Below the pieces are notes generated by a model. It did not search any database. It saw only the letters and a list, made by a program, of their open reading frames with translations, and was not told the origin of the DNA. A stretch of 19,779 nt of DNA from CAYNEI01 sp964396185 (GTDB lineage: Archaea; Thermoplasmatota; SW-10-69-26), in assembly GCA_964396185.1 (NCBI GenBank), contig CAYNEI010000041.1, positions 1-19,779 of the forward strand, written 5' to 3'. The translations under genes were made by a program, and so were the position numbers. This document shows positions 7,978 to 14,833 of this stretch, piece by piece (position 1 is the first letter of the stretch; the number at the start of each line of letters is the position of its first letter).

Positions 7978-7989
7978 AGATAACCGTTC
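7978..7989 (-). promoter_or_regulatory. promoter-like box of the LVIVD lipoprotein
   Basis: On the minus strand this reads GAACGGTTATCT. The AACG plus TTAT arrangement matches the promoter pattern shared by several genes here. It predicts a leader of about 12 nt that carries the GGTGG ribosome site. Confidence 0.4.
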
Positions 7990-8115
7990 TGGACCGGCTC
8001 CTGCCCTGTTGGCCCGGCCTACGAGGCGCGGCTCCACCTCGCTCCACCGCGGCGAAGCGACACTCCCGTCGAGAGTCCGCCCGCGGGCCAAGTACCGCCG
8101 TACTCGGGGGCAAGA

Positions 8116-8127
8116 AAGCCTATATAG
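8116..8127 (+). promoter_or_regulatory. TATA box of the M14 peptidase (leaderless)
   Basis: AAGCC precedes TATATAG (8121-8127). The centre of the box is 25 bp from the ATG at 8149, so transcription should begin at or next to the start codon. No ribosome site is present, consistent with a leaderless mRNA. Confidence 0.65.
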
Positions 8128-8148
8128 CGCCAGGGGGACTCGCTCTCC

Positions 8149-10428
8149 ATGCGCGGGCTTGGCATCGCTGTCCTCTGCATCGCACTGCTCGCCACCCCCC
8201 TGGCTCAAGCGCTCCCAACGCCTGGGTTCTTCGGGGAGGAGGCGCGCACCGCGACCGGACGCTTGTTCCCGGAGGCAACGCAGACGAACGATTACGTCGG
8301 GATCTGGGAGTCCATCGAGAACCTCCAGCTCCTCGAAGAGGAGAACCCGGAGCTCGTCACGTTCCACCAGATCACGAACTCGACAGGCTGGGAGAACATC
8401 GCCGGCGGGCACGACACCCTGCCGGTGTTCGCAATCACCCTCACGAACAAGCAGAGCGCGATCGCGGACGAGGACAAGATCAACCTGCTCTTCATGCTCT
8501 CGATCCACGGGAACGAGAAGGGCGGCCGCGAGGGCGGCATGCGCGTGATCGAGGACTTCACGAAGGCGTGGAACGCCGACGACGACACGGGCGTGGCCAC
8601 CGACGAGCGCCTCGGCATGCTCGACTACATGCGCCTGATCTTCCTGTTCCCGAACCCGGACGGCTGGGCCCACGAGCTGGCCGAGTACCGGCACAACGAT
8701 GCCGGCTACATCAGCCTGGGAGGGGTAGAGACCCAGAACTTCGTGCGGGTCAACGGCAACGGCCTGGACCTCAACCGCCAAGCCCCCACCCAAGGGTGGA
8801 GCCGAGGCGAGGGCGCCCATGCATCGCTTAGCCAAGCCGAGTCCCAGGGGTACATCCCGTGGCTCAACAACGCCTTCCCGGAGATCGACTACGCTTCTGA
8901 TCTCCACGGTATGCTCTACCCGGCCAACGCGCTCGTGAACTCCAGCCGACCGATCCACTGCTTCCCGCCAGAGGAAGCCCCGGACAACCCCGTCAGCGAT
9001 GCCACCGGAGAGGTCTGCCTGCGCGAGGGCAACTTCGTGCTCACCATGATCCCGGCCGGCCAGTTCACGCCCCGCGAGGAGCTCATCATCACGGCCCTGG
9101 CAGAGCGCATCGAGGAGCGGCTCAACACCGACCCGTACTTCACCGAGTGGAACACGCTGCCAGGCGCTGGCGTTTGGGGTGGCGAGTACAACGGCTGGGG
9201 CACGGTGTGGGACACCATCGGCTACGTCGACAGCGGGTTCTCCAGCGACTGGTTCGCCCAAGACACGGGCCTAGACGCACCCGGTGTGGACTTCGAGTTC
9301 AGCTACAACCACATCATGTTCGACAACTACTACCCTGGCCTGGCCCAGCGCATCAACGACTACCACGTCGAGACCACGCGCGTGATCGTGGCAGCGTTCA
9401 TGGACATCGCTGCGCTCAACACGCACGTGAGCATCGATTCCCAGGACACGCGCACCGCGTATGTCCCCACGCGCGTGGTGGCCACGGACGCCGACAACGG
9501 GAACCTCACCGGCTGGGCTGCTGAGAACGAGGCCGACGACGCCTACGACTGGGAGAACGGCATCGACTACGAGGCCACGATCAACGACTACTTCCGCGAG
9601 ATCGCCCCCACGCTCTCGGCCGGGGACGTGCCTGGCGTGCTCGACCCCATCGAGCCTGAAGAGCTCACCGAGCTGCTCACCAACGACGCCTACGACAACC
9701 TGGTCATCCCAGGCTCAGCTGTCCGCCCCATCCTGGAAAGCCCCGGCCAGGCTGAAGCTGTTCGCAGCTTCGTGGAGGCCGGCGGCCACCTGCTGGCGAC
9801 CGACGAGGCCATCCAGCTCCTGGCCACCTTCGGCGTGGTCGACAACGGTACCATCGACCAAGCCCAGGCCTACGCTGGCTACACGAACTGGATCGACCGC
9901 GACCACCACCTCGCCACGAACGTGCGAGGCCTGGCACGCCAGCTCTTCGAGCCCATGCCCCTGGGCTTCCAGGAGGGCATCACGAGCCCTGTCTGGACCG
10001 TGCAACGTGAGGCCCTGGAGAACGCTGGAGGGACCGCCGTAGGCGCGTTCAGCCCGAACAAGGCCAACCTGGGCGAGATCCCCGTGGGCAACGGGACGAT
10101 CACGCTCATCGGCGCGCTGCTGCCCGATCCGACCGAGGACTACTACCACCCGTACGGGCTGGCTTCGTATGCCACCACCTACACGGGCAACCAGGTCGTC
10201 CGCAACGCGCTGGGCTGGCAGATGACCTTCGAGCAACCCCCCCGCGTGACAGAGGCCGGCATCATCCTGGATGACGAGGACCCCAGCCGGGATGAGCCCG
10301 TCGAGCCCGCCAACACCACGGCCGACCAGGACGATGACTCCAACGGTGTACCAGGCATCGGCCTGCTGCCGCTGCTCGTCGTCGCAAGCGCTCTCGCGCT
10401 CGTGGTCCGGCGCGTGCGTCGCGCGTGA
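8149..10428 (+). CDS. secreted M14 zinc carboxypeptidase, membrane anchored
   Basis: A 759-residue extracellular metallopeptidase. Residues 1-21 are a Sec signal (MRGLGIAVLCIALLATPLAQA). The M14 zinc site has His120 and Glu123 in SIHGNEKG and His253 in SDLHG. The substrate-binding GLDLNR (205-210) is present, and Glu383 in FEFSY is a likely catalytic glutamate. After about residue 420 comes a second region with SAVRP, SFVEAGGHLLATDEA and GNGTITLIGALLP that resembles a class-I glutamine amidotransferase-like flavodoxin fold; this probably modulates rather than catalyses. An acidic linker (DDEDPSRDEP, TTADQDDD) leads to PGIG, about 17 hydrophobic residues and RRVRR, like archaeosortase-processed anchors. 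It probably trims peptides for uptake. The ATG is placed 25 bp after a TATATAG box. Confidence 0.92.
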   Translation: MRGLGIAVLCIALLATPLAQALPTPGFFGEEARTATGRLFPEATQTNDYVGIWESIENLQLLEEENPELVTFHQITNSTGWENIAGGHDTLPVFAITLTNKQSAIADEDKINLLFMLSIHGNEKGGREGGMRVIEDFTKAWNADDDTGVATDERLGMLDYMRLIFLFPNPDGWAHELAEYRHNDAGYISLGGVETQNFVRVNGNGLDLNRQAPTQGWSRGEGAHASLSQAESQGYIPWLNNAFPEIDYASDLHGMLYPANALVNSSRPIHCFPPEEAPDNPVSDATGEVCLREGNFVLTMIPAGQFTPREELIITALAERIEERLNTDPYFTEWNTLPGAGVWGGEYNGWGTVWDTIGYVDSGFSSDWFAQDTGLDAPGVDFEFSYNHIMFDNYYPGLAQRINDYHVETTRVIVAAFMDIAALNTHVSIDSQDTRTAYVPTRVVATDADNGNLTGWAAENEADDAYDWENGIDYEATINDYFREIAPTLSAGDVPGVLDPIEPEELTELLTNDAYDNLVIPGSAVRPILESPGQAEAVRSFVEAGGHLLATDEAIQLLATFGVVDNGTIDQAQAYAGYTNWIDRDHHLATNVRGLARQLFEPMPLGFQEGITSPVWTVQREALENAGGTAVGAFSPNKANLGEIPVGNGTITLIGALLPDPTEDYYHPYGLASYATTYTGNQVVRNALGWQMTFEQPPRVTEAGIILDDEDPSRDEPVEPANTTADQDDDSNGVPGIGLLPLLVVASALALVVRRVRRA

Positions 10429-10440
10429 TCGGCTCGGTTA

Positions 10441-10798
10441 GCACTACTTCCGCGGTTGAGCGGGACCGCGCCGGCCGGATGACGGCCGCAGGTGGTCGCG
10501 CGTTATGCAGGCGATGCACCGCATCGTCGAAGCAGCGCGCGACCGACCGAACCAACCGCACAGGCGGGCGTTCAGGCGGCCGGCCCGAAGGGCGGCCCCC
10601 CGGCCGCGTCACCCCGCGCCCGCTCGCGGGCGCGGTGCGCCGCGTCCGTCGTGGTTGGGGTGCCGGGTGCAGACGGAGCGCGTGCTGCGCTTGAAAGGGC
10701 GCTGCCCTTCCTGCGCTTGCCCGGGTCCACCTGCAACCGGCCCGGGGGGCCGCGCGGCCCGCGCTCTGGTGCGTAGACTCAAACCGCGGAAGTAGTGC
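10441..10798. repeat. structured non-coding block closed by a 20-bp inverted repeat
   Basis: This fills the 370-bp gap between the convergent M14 and redoxin genes. The arms are 10441-10460 (GCACTACTTCCGCGG core, then TTGAG) and 10778-10798, fully complementary apart from one extra A. Imperfect similarity extends a few bases outward. Inside, I can draw these hairpins: 10473-10476/10484-10487 (GGCC pair); 10494-10502/10536-10544 (9 bp), enclosing CGATGC-ACC-GCATCG (10512-10526) with a symmetric 8x8 internal loop; 10614-10622/10627-10635 (9 bp, CTCG loop); 10641-10650/10672-10682 (10 bp with a bulged G); AAGGGC-GCT-GCCCTT (10695-10709); and GGGCC-GCGC-GGCCC (10747-10760). No convincing ORF or TATA box is present. 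It could be a structured RNA, a MITE-like element or a complex shared terminator. Confidence 0.6.
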
Positions 10799-11383
10799 CT
10801 AGCCGAAGTAGCCCGGCTCGTTGCCCGGCTTCCACTTGATGTTGCAGCCTTGGCTAGGCGCCTGGTCTTGGAGGACCTCGCCGGAGAGGAGAGCCTCGAC
10901 GGCGGCATCCAGGTCCTCGCCCGTGGGCTGCCCGGATCCCGGGCGCGTCCCGTCGAACTGGCCCCGGTAGACCAGCTTGAGCTCCCCGTCGAACAGGAAG
11001 ATGTCCGGGGTGCAGGCCGCGTGGTAGGCTTGGGCGACCTCTTGGGTCCCGTCGAGCACGTACGGGAAGTCGAAGCGGCACCGCTCGGCTTGCTCGGCCA
11101 TGCCCTCGGGCCCATCCTGGGGGTAGTTCTCGATGTCGTTGCTTTGGATGGCGATGGCACCGATGCCGCGCTCCTGGTAGCCGTTGGCAGCCTCAGCCAG
11201 CTCGAGCTCAAGGTGCTTGACGTAGGGGCAGTGCTGGCAAAGGAACATCACGAGCGTGCCCTTGTCCCCTTGAACGTCCTTGAGGGAGCACGCTCCCGCA
11301 TCCGTGCGGGGGTTGTGATCCTCCAGGGTGAAGTCCGGGGCTTGCGTCCCAAGCTCGATCATCGTGGAGTCGGTGCGGACCAT
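10799..11383 (-). CDS. thioredoxin-like redoxin (AhpC/TSA-related)
   Basis: A 194-residue thioredoxin-fold protein of the peroxiredoxin-like group that begins MVRTDSTM.ELGTQAPDF and ends GCNIKWKPGNEP. The redox motif is CQHC (Cys49, Cys52) in VMFLCQHCPYVKH, at the usual place after the first strand. It therefore probably acts as a thiol oxidoreductase or peroxidase. The cis-proline region TPDIFLFD is present. There is no signal peptide, so it is cytosolic. The ATG at 11383 is chosen by homology of the start; in-frame ATGs at 11431 and 11467 would overlap or abut the upstream gene and add unrelated sequence. No clear ribosome site is seen. Its TAG stop is adjacent to the right arm of the structured block. 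Confidence 0.9.
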   Translation of the reverse strand: MVRTDSTMIELGTQAPDFTLEDHNPRTDAGACSLKDVQGDKGTLVMFLCQHCPYVKHLELELAEAANGYQERGIGAIAIQSNDIENYPQDGPEGMAEQAERCRFDFPYVLDGTQEVAQAYHAACTPDIFLFDGELKLVYRGQFDGTRPGSGQPTGEDLDAAVEALLSGEVLQDQAPSQGCNIKWKPGNEPGYFG

Positions 11384-11454
11384 GGCCCGGCAAGCGCCAG
11401 GGTGGACTTGAGCGCTTCCCTCAACGGTCATGGTCGGGCGAGAGCCCCTTGGCG

Positions 11455-12051
11455 TCAGGGGACCCAACCGATCCGCTCGATGTACACGGTGAGCGGAGGG
11501 ATTTGAGGTGGGAGATCCGGGATCATATTCACGCTAGGTGCCATGCAGCCCAAGCCCATGGCGCACACCATGAACCCGTAGGCGTCCGGACGGCCGTCTT
11601 CGTTGAGGTCCCAGAGCCCGAAGAAGTAGCTCACGCTCGCGCCGTCAGCGCCCGTCGTGAACAGGCCACCACGGGCGGTGACCCGGTCCTGGGTCCCATC
11701 GGCCCCGCGATCGCGGGTCTGCCACTCCTGGTAGAACGTGGGCGCGAAGACCGTATTGAGCTCGACAAGGACCTCGGCGGTGGCCCGGTCCTGCTGGCTG
11801 CGCGTCGATCGTCGGTGCTCCTGGAGCAAGGAGATCTCGCCCTCGGTGAGGTAGATCGTCTCATCGAAGAACTCGGATTCCAGGTCGTACTCGACCGTGT
11901 CGGAGAACCCGTCGTTGTCCCCATCGCAGACCGCGCCGTAGCCGACCCACGCGTGGCCGTGGGTCTCGCATCCAGCAGCGGTGAGCTGACCTGGGAAGCT
12001 GGCCAGCAGCGTGAGGCTGATCACGATGGCTGCGATCCAGGCGCGAGACAC
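11455..12051 (-). CDS. small secreted protein with DxDxDG calcium-binding-like motifs
   Basis: I do not recognise a specific family. The 198-residue product starts with a Sec-type signal (MSRAWIAAIVISLTLLASFPG), likely cleaved near residue 26. Two aspartate-rich loops, DGDNDGFSD (43-51) and DLNEDGRPD (148-156), resemble calcium-binding thrombospondin-3/dockerin-type loops. Four cysteines (28, 42, 163, 169) could form disulfides. The start is GTG at 12051, as no in-frame ATG precedes the signal peptide. An AT-richer box, GCGTTCAAG (minus strand, about 12075-12083), lies about 28 bp upstream, consistent with a leaderless mRNA. It is 71 nt upstream of the redoxin gene and could be co-transcribed with it; a shared role in extracellular thiol chemistry is speculation. 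Confidence 0.65.
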   Translation of the reverse strand: MSRAWIAAIVISLTLLASFPGQLTAAGCETHGHAWVGYGAVCDGDNDGFSDTVEYDLESEFFDETIYLTEGEISLLQEHRRSTRSQQDRATAEVLVELNTVFAPTFYQEWQTRDRGADGTQDRVTARGGLFTTGADGASVSYFFGLWDLNEDGRPDAYGFMVCAMGLGCMAPSVNMIPDLPPQIPPLTVYIERIGWVP

Positions 12052-12116
12052 GTGCCATCGTTGGTTTCGCCCCCCTTGAACGCGTGCCCGTCACCAGCAG
12101 GGACACCTTGCGTGGG

Positions 12117-12130
12117 GCAACGCTTTTCCC
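12117..12130 (+). promoter_or_regulatory. promoter-like box of pdxT
   Basis: The sequence reads CAACGCTTTTCCC. The AACG plus CTTTT box is centred about 27 bp before the GTG at 12153, as in several other genes here. This predicts a leaderless or nearly leaderless transcript. Confidence 0.5.
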
Positions 12131-12152
12131 AGGGAGCCACGGTGAGCGTGGC

Positions 12153-12785
12153 GTGGTCGAGATCGGGGTGTTGGCGGTGCAGGGTGCCTTCGCTGAGCAC
12201 GAGGCCAGCCTCGAGCGTGCTTGCGACACGTTGGACCTCGACGTGCACGTGGTCCAGGTCCGCCGACCCGAACAGCTCGCGCGCTGCGATGCCATCATCT
12301 TGCCAGGCGGTGAATCGACCACCATGGACAAGCTGCTGGACTCCAGCGGGCTGCGCGCCCCCTTGACCGAGGCCATCCGGGACGGCAGGCCCGTGCTGGG
12401 CACGTGCGCTGGCGCGATCCTGCTCTCCAGCCAAGGCGACGGACAGGTGGAGCGCACGGGCACCACGCTTCTGGGCCTCATGGACACAGCAGTGACCCGC
12501 AACGCCTTCGGGCGCCAACAAGAGAGCTTCGAGGCCCCCGTGGAGCTCGCAGGCATCGAGGACGCACCGTTCCCCGGGGTCTTCATCCGAGCACCCGCCT
12601 TCTCCAAGTGGTGGGGGGAGGCTAAGCCGTGGGCCAAGCTTGCCAACGGCGAGGTCGTCGGCATCCAGCAGGGGAACCGCTGGGCGCTGGCCTTCCACCC
12701 GGAGCTCTCCCCGGACCCACGGATCCACGCGGCATTCCTTGAGCACGTGCTCGCTCAGTCCCACCCCGCACGGTCCAGCCCCTAG
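12153..12785 (+). CDS. pdxT: pyridoxal 5'-phosphate synthase glutaminase subunit PdxT
   Basis: A 210-residue class-I glutaminase that releases ammonia from glutamine for PdxS, the synthase that makes pyridoxal phosphate from ribose 5-phosphate and glyceraldehyde 3-phosphate. The N-terminus IGVLAVQGAFAEH is diagnostic. The oxyanion motif PGGEST (51-56), nucleophile Cys85 in GTCAGA, and the FHPE motif giving His182 and Glu184 complete the triad. The RNAFGRQ..SFE segment (116-127) is also typical. I choose GTG 12153 over the upstream frame because homology begins here, GGTGA lies 7 nt before it, and the promoter-like box is centred 27 bp upstream. PdxS is not in the window. The PLP-dependent CysM encoded 4 kb downstream would use the product. 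Confidence 0.96.
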   Translation: MVEIGVLAVQGAFAEHEASLERACDTLDLDVHVVQVRRPEQLARCDAIILPGGESTTMDKLLDSSGLRAPLTEAIRDGRPVLGTCAGAILLSSQGDGQVERTGTTLLGLMDTAVTRNAFGRQQESFEAPVELAGIEDAPFPGVFIRAPAFSKWWGEAKPWAKLANGEVVGIQQGNRWALAFHPELSPDPRIHAAFLEHVLAQSHPARSSP

Positions 12786-12821
12786 CTCGGCGGAGCCCCG
12801 CTCTCGTGGCGTGCCTGCCCG

Positions 12822-12834
12822 AACGATTCATAAG
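12822..12834 (+). promoter_or_regulatory. promoter-like box of the DUF59 gene
   Basis: AACG (12822-12825) is followed by ATTCATAAG, centred about 28 bp before the GTG at 12857. AAGGAGG (12832-12838) overlaps it but is 18 nt from that GTG, too far for a normal ribosome site. A leaderless start at 12857 is therefore more likely. Confidence 0.45.
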
Positions 12835-12856
12835 GAGGGGCGGGCTCCTGAAGCTC

Positions 12857-13168
12857 GTGGTGACCGAGCGCGCCGTCTGGACCGCCCTCGAGACCGTCGA
12901 GGACCCCGAGCTGCCGCTCTCCATCGTCGACATGGGCCTCATCTACCGCGTCGAGGTCGACCAGGGCCGCGTCGAGGTGGACATGACCTTCACCGCCATG
13001 GGCTGCCCCGCCATGGATCTGCTCCTAGGCGACGTGCGCGAAGCCGTCTCGCAGCTCGTCGGCCTTAAGGCCCTGGAGCTGCGCACCGTCTGGGACCCAC
13101 CCTGGACGGCTGAGCGGTTGAGCGAGGAGGCCCGGTTGACGCTCCAGATGGCCGGCGTCGGCGTGTAA
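12857..13168 (+). CDS. DUF59/MIP18 family iron-sulfur protein (PaaD/SufT-like)
   Basis: A 103-residue DUF59 protein, a family that helps assemble iron-sulfur or diiron enzymes. The signature DPELPLSIVDMGLIY (16-30) and the single conserved cysteine in MGCPAMD (Cys50) are present. The ending WDPPWTAERLSEEAR resembles PaaD, the maturation factor of the phenylacetyl-CoA epoxidase. The C-terminal cysteine-rich extension of bacterial PaaD is missing, so it is a minimal form. The GTG at 12857 lies one leaderless spacing after a TATA-like box; the longer frame from GTG 12806 would contain that promoter. The ferredoxin and PaaA-like genes follow, so it probably serves that oxygenase or general Fe-S assembly. 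Confidence 0.9.
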   Translation: MVTERAVWTALETVEDPELPLSIVDMGLIYRVEVDQGRVEVDMTFTAMGCPAMDLLLGDVREAVSQLVGLKALELRTVWDPPWTAERLSEEARLTLQMAGVGV

Positions 13169-13179
13169 GGGCTTCGCCC
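13169..13179. terminator. short hairpin between convergent genes
   Basis: GGGC-TTC-GCCC lies directly after the TAA of the DUF59 gene and 8 nt from the ferredoxin stop. It is a compact stem suited to marking both 3' ends. It is short, and no T-run follows. Confidence 0.3.
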
Positions 13180-13186
13180 CACCAGG

Positions 13187-13465
13187 CTAGGGCACGTCGT
13201 CGGTGTCGACCTCGATGGGTCCCCGGGGCTTGGCGATGCAGATCAAGCAGTAGCCTGCATCCTTCTCGTTCGAGGTGAGCATGACCCCCTCGGACTGGTC
13301 GACCTCCCCATCGACCTTGCAGGCGCAGACCGAGCACGTGCCCATCCGGCAGGAGTACGGGAGCTCGAGGCCCGCCCGCTCGGCCTCGGCGAGGATGTAG
13401 TCATCCTCGGCGACCTCCACGGTGATCCCCTCTCGGACGAAGTGGACCTTGTGGCGCTCGGCCAT
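13187..13465 (-). CDS. [2Fe-2S] plant-type ferredoxin
   Basis: A 92-residue ferredoxin that carries single electrons with a [2Fe-2S] cluster. The ligands are visible in SCRMGTCSVC (Cys-x4-Cys-x2-Cys) and the distal LIC of GYCLICIAKP. An extra cysteine sits two residues before the last ligand and another follows the third (CACK). There is no fused flavin domain, so a separate reductase is needed. The start is chosen at ATG 13465, because a promoter-like CTTAAG (13492-13497) is 29 bp upstream; the in-frame ATG at 13477 is only 17 bp from that box. It is divergent from the PaaA-like gene across a gap of about 110 bp, which fits electron supply to that oxygenase. Confidence 0.95.
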   Translation of the reverse strand: MAERHKVHFVREGITVEVAEDDYILAEAERAGLELPYSCRMGTCSVCACKVDGEVDQSEGVMLTSNEKDAGYCLICIAKPRGPIEVDTDDVP

Positions 13466-13542
13466 CCGAGCGGCCATAGTCGGGGGACCGTCTTAAGCGC
13501 AACGGGCCGCCGTGCTGAACCCTACGTGTTGGAAGCCATGGG

Positions 13543-13553
13543 AACCCTTTTGA
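13543..13553 (+). promoter_or_regulatory. promoter-like box of the PaaA-like gene
   Basis: AACC then CTTTTGA, centred about 29 bp before ATG 13579. It matches the pattern shared by other genes here and predicts a leaderless mRNA. The opposing ferredoxin box is at 13492-13497, so the short gap holds two back-to-back promoters. Confidence 0.45.
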
Positions 13554-13578
13554 CCAGGCCCCAGGTTACAACGCCCCC

Positions 13579-14496
13579 ATGGCAGCCGAGCTCGCAGAGC
13601 CCCAACGCAGCGACGACGAGGTGAAGCAGGCGATCGCGGATGGCCAGACCATCGAGCGCATCGAGGAGATGAGCCCTGGCTACCTGCGCGCGCTCAAACG
13701 CCTCATGCTCGTCCAAGCCGACACGGAGCTCATGAGCGTGCTCTGCTACCAGCCCGTGGCCAACACGGCCCCGACGCTCGACATGCGCATCTCCGCCTCG
13801 GCTGTGGTCCAGGACGAGGCCGGCCACGCCAACATCATGTTCCGGTTGCTCGAGGATCTGGGCGAGGACAAGGAGCACCTCGTCTACGGCCGCGAGCGCC
13901 ACGAGTACAAGAACATGCACTTCTTCGACTACCGGCTCCACAACTGGGCCGAGCTGGCGGTGGCCAACGCGCTCTTCGACCGAGCTGGTGCCGTGCAGCT
14001 CGGCGACATCGGCCACAACTGCAGCTACGGTCCCTGGCGCCGCGCCCTCAAGAAGATCGATGTGGAGGAGAAGTTCCACCTCCGCCACGGGGATCTATGG
14101 ATGAAACGCCTGGCCAACGGGCCACAAGAGACCCAGGAGATGCTGCAGGCCGCTCTGGACCGGCTCTGGCCCCACGGGGTCGAGTGGTTCGGACCGGAGA
14201 ACCGGCACTCCACGCACGTCCAGGAGATCATCGAGTTTGGGCTCAGGTCCAAAACGAACGACGAGCTCCGGTACGAGTGGTACGACCAGGTCATCCCTCG
14301 GGTCCATGACCTGGGCCTCGAGCTTGACGCCGAGAGGGACGAGGGCGAGCCCAGCGGCTGGCGGATCGGTTACGAGCCGGACTGGGACAAGGTGCTCAAG
14401 CGGTTCAAGGCGCGAGGCCCGAACCTCGATGAGTACCTGGAGCTGCTGCGAACGAGCCACGGCCAGGTGTTCGGGAACGGTATCGCTCAGGCTTGA
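13579..14496 (+). CDS. PaaA-like diiron oxygenase subunit (phenylacetyl-CoA epoxidase family)
   Basis: A 305-residue ferritin-like diiron protein that aligns along its length with PaaA, the catalytic subunit of 1,2-phenylacetyl-CoA epoxidase. Matching segments include APTLDMR...VVQDEAGH (64-83), CSYGPWRRAL (148-157), EEKFHLRHG (163-171) and the FGP and TNDELR blocks. Candidate iron ligands are Glu50, Glu80, His83, Asp134, Glu164 and His167, all retained, so it should be active. Bacterial PaaA works with PaaC (structural), PaaB, PaaD and the reductase PaaE. Here only a PaaD-like DUF59 protein and a ferredoxin are nearby. The substrate may be phenylacetyl-CoA or another acyl-CoA. The ATG at 13579 fits a leaderless promoter spacing. 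Confidence 0.87.
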   Translation: MAAELAEPQRSDDEVKQAIADGQTIERIEEMSPGYLRALKRLMLVQADTELMSVLCYQPVANTAPTLDMRISASAVVQDEAGHANIMFRLLEDLGEDKEHLVYGRERHEYKNMHFFDYRLHNWAELAVANALFDRAGAVQLGDIGHNCSYGPWRRALKKIDVEEKFHLRHGDLWMKRLANGPQETQEMLQAALDRLWPHGVEWFGPENRHSTHVQEIIEFGLRSKTNDELRYEWYDQVIPRVHDLGLELDAERDEGEPSGWRIGYEPDWDKVLKRFKARGPNLDEYLELLRTSHGQVFGNGIAQA

Positions 14497-14517
14497 GTCG
14501 GCGCCTCAGGGCTCGGC

Positions 14518-14787
14518 TCAACCCATCGCCGGCTCAAGCATCCCGCTGACCAGCTTGATGTCGGTGACCGGGAAGCCACCGAGCCGGGCGTGCTCCTGGA
14601 TGAGCTCAGCATCCGGGGCCTGGTACAGGCAGAAGAGCTGGCCGTCCACGATGTAGCTGTGCTGCCACCGGATCTCCGCGCCCAGATCGGCCAACACCGC
14701 GTTGGATTTCCTGGCGACGGCCGCCAACTCGTCAGAGGTCATGCGCTCGATCCCCGGGATGTGCCGCTCGATTAGGAACTCAGGCAT
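14518..14787 (-). CDS. DUF4242 family protein (SCO4226-like)
   Basis: An 89-residue protein filling the whole DUF4242 family length. ERHIPG (7-12), a central WQHSYIVDGQLFCLYQAPD (41-59) and LGGFPVTDI (68-76) are the family blocks. A Streptomyces member of the family was described as a nickel-binding ferredoxin-like-fold protein; histidines 9, 43 and 66 could serve in metal binding here, but that is inference. It is convergent with the PaaA-like gene, with only 21 nt between stop codons. The ATG at 14787 has a promoter-like GCAACGCCTAAATA box (minus strand, about 14820-14833) some 37 bp upstream, predicting a leader of about 10 nt. Confidence 0.85.
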   Translation of the reverse strand: MPEFLIERHIPGIERMTSDELAAVARKSNAVLADLGAEIRWQHSYIVDGQLFCLYQAPDAELIQEHARLGGFPVTDIKLVSGMLEPAMG

Positions 14788-14818
14788 CTTAGAACCCAGC
14801 CGATGACCGACTCAGCGA

Positions 14819-14833
14819 GTATTTAGGCGTTGC
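14819..14833 (-). promoter_or_regulatory. promoter-like box of the DUF4242 gene
   Basis: Read on the minus strand this is GCAACGCCTAAATAC. It carries the AACG element and a fairly AT-rich box. It overlaps the stop codon and last codons of the membrane protein gene upstream (ends 14823). Confidence 0.5.

Noticed and set aside
7954..9261. 435-codon minus-strand frame opposite the M14 peptidase
   Set aside because: Antisense shadow; it would cover the M14 promoter and signal peptide and has no family features.
10425..10795. Short + strand frames of 89-96 codons in the 10429-10798 gap
   Set aside because: Arg/Gly/Pro-rich products with no start signals, and the region is dominated by base-paired segments.
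10441..10798. SRP (7S) RNA or RNase P RNA in the structured block
   Set aside because: The closing stem and the CAGG...AGCAG flanks at 10508-10535 recall SRP helix 8, but the GGAA tetraloop and the Alu-domain UGUAA motif are missing on both strands. RNase P signatures (GAGGAAAGUC, ACAGAA) are also missing.
12806..12856. Earlier GTG start for the DUF59 protein
   Set aside because: The added residues contain the predicted promoter box and GGAGG and are not part of the family.
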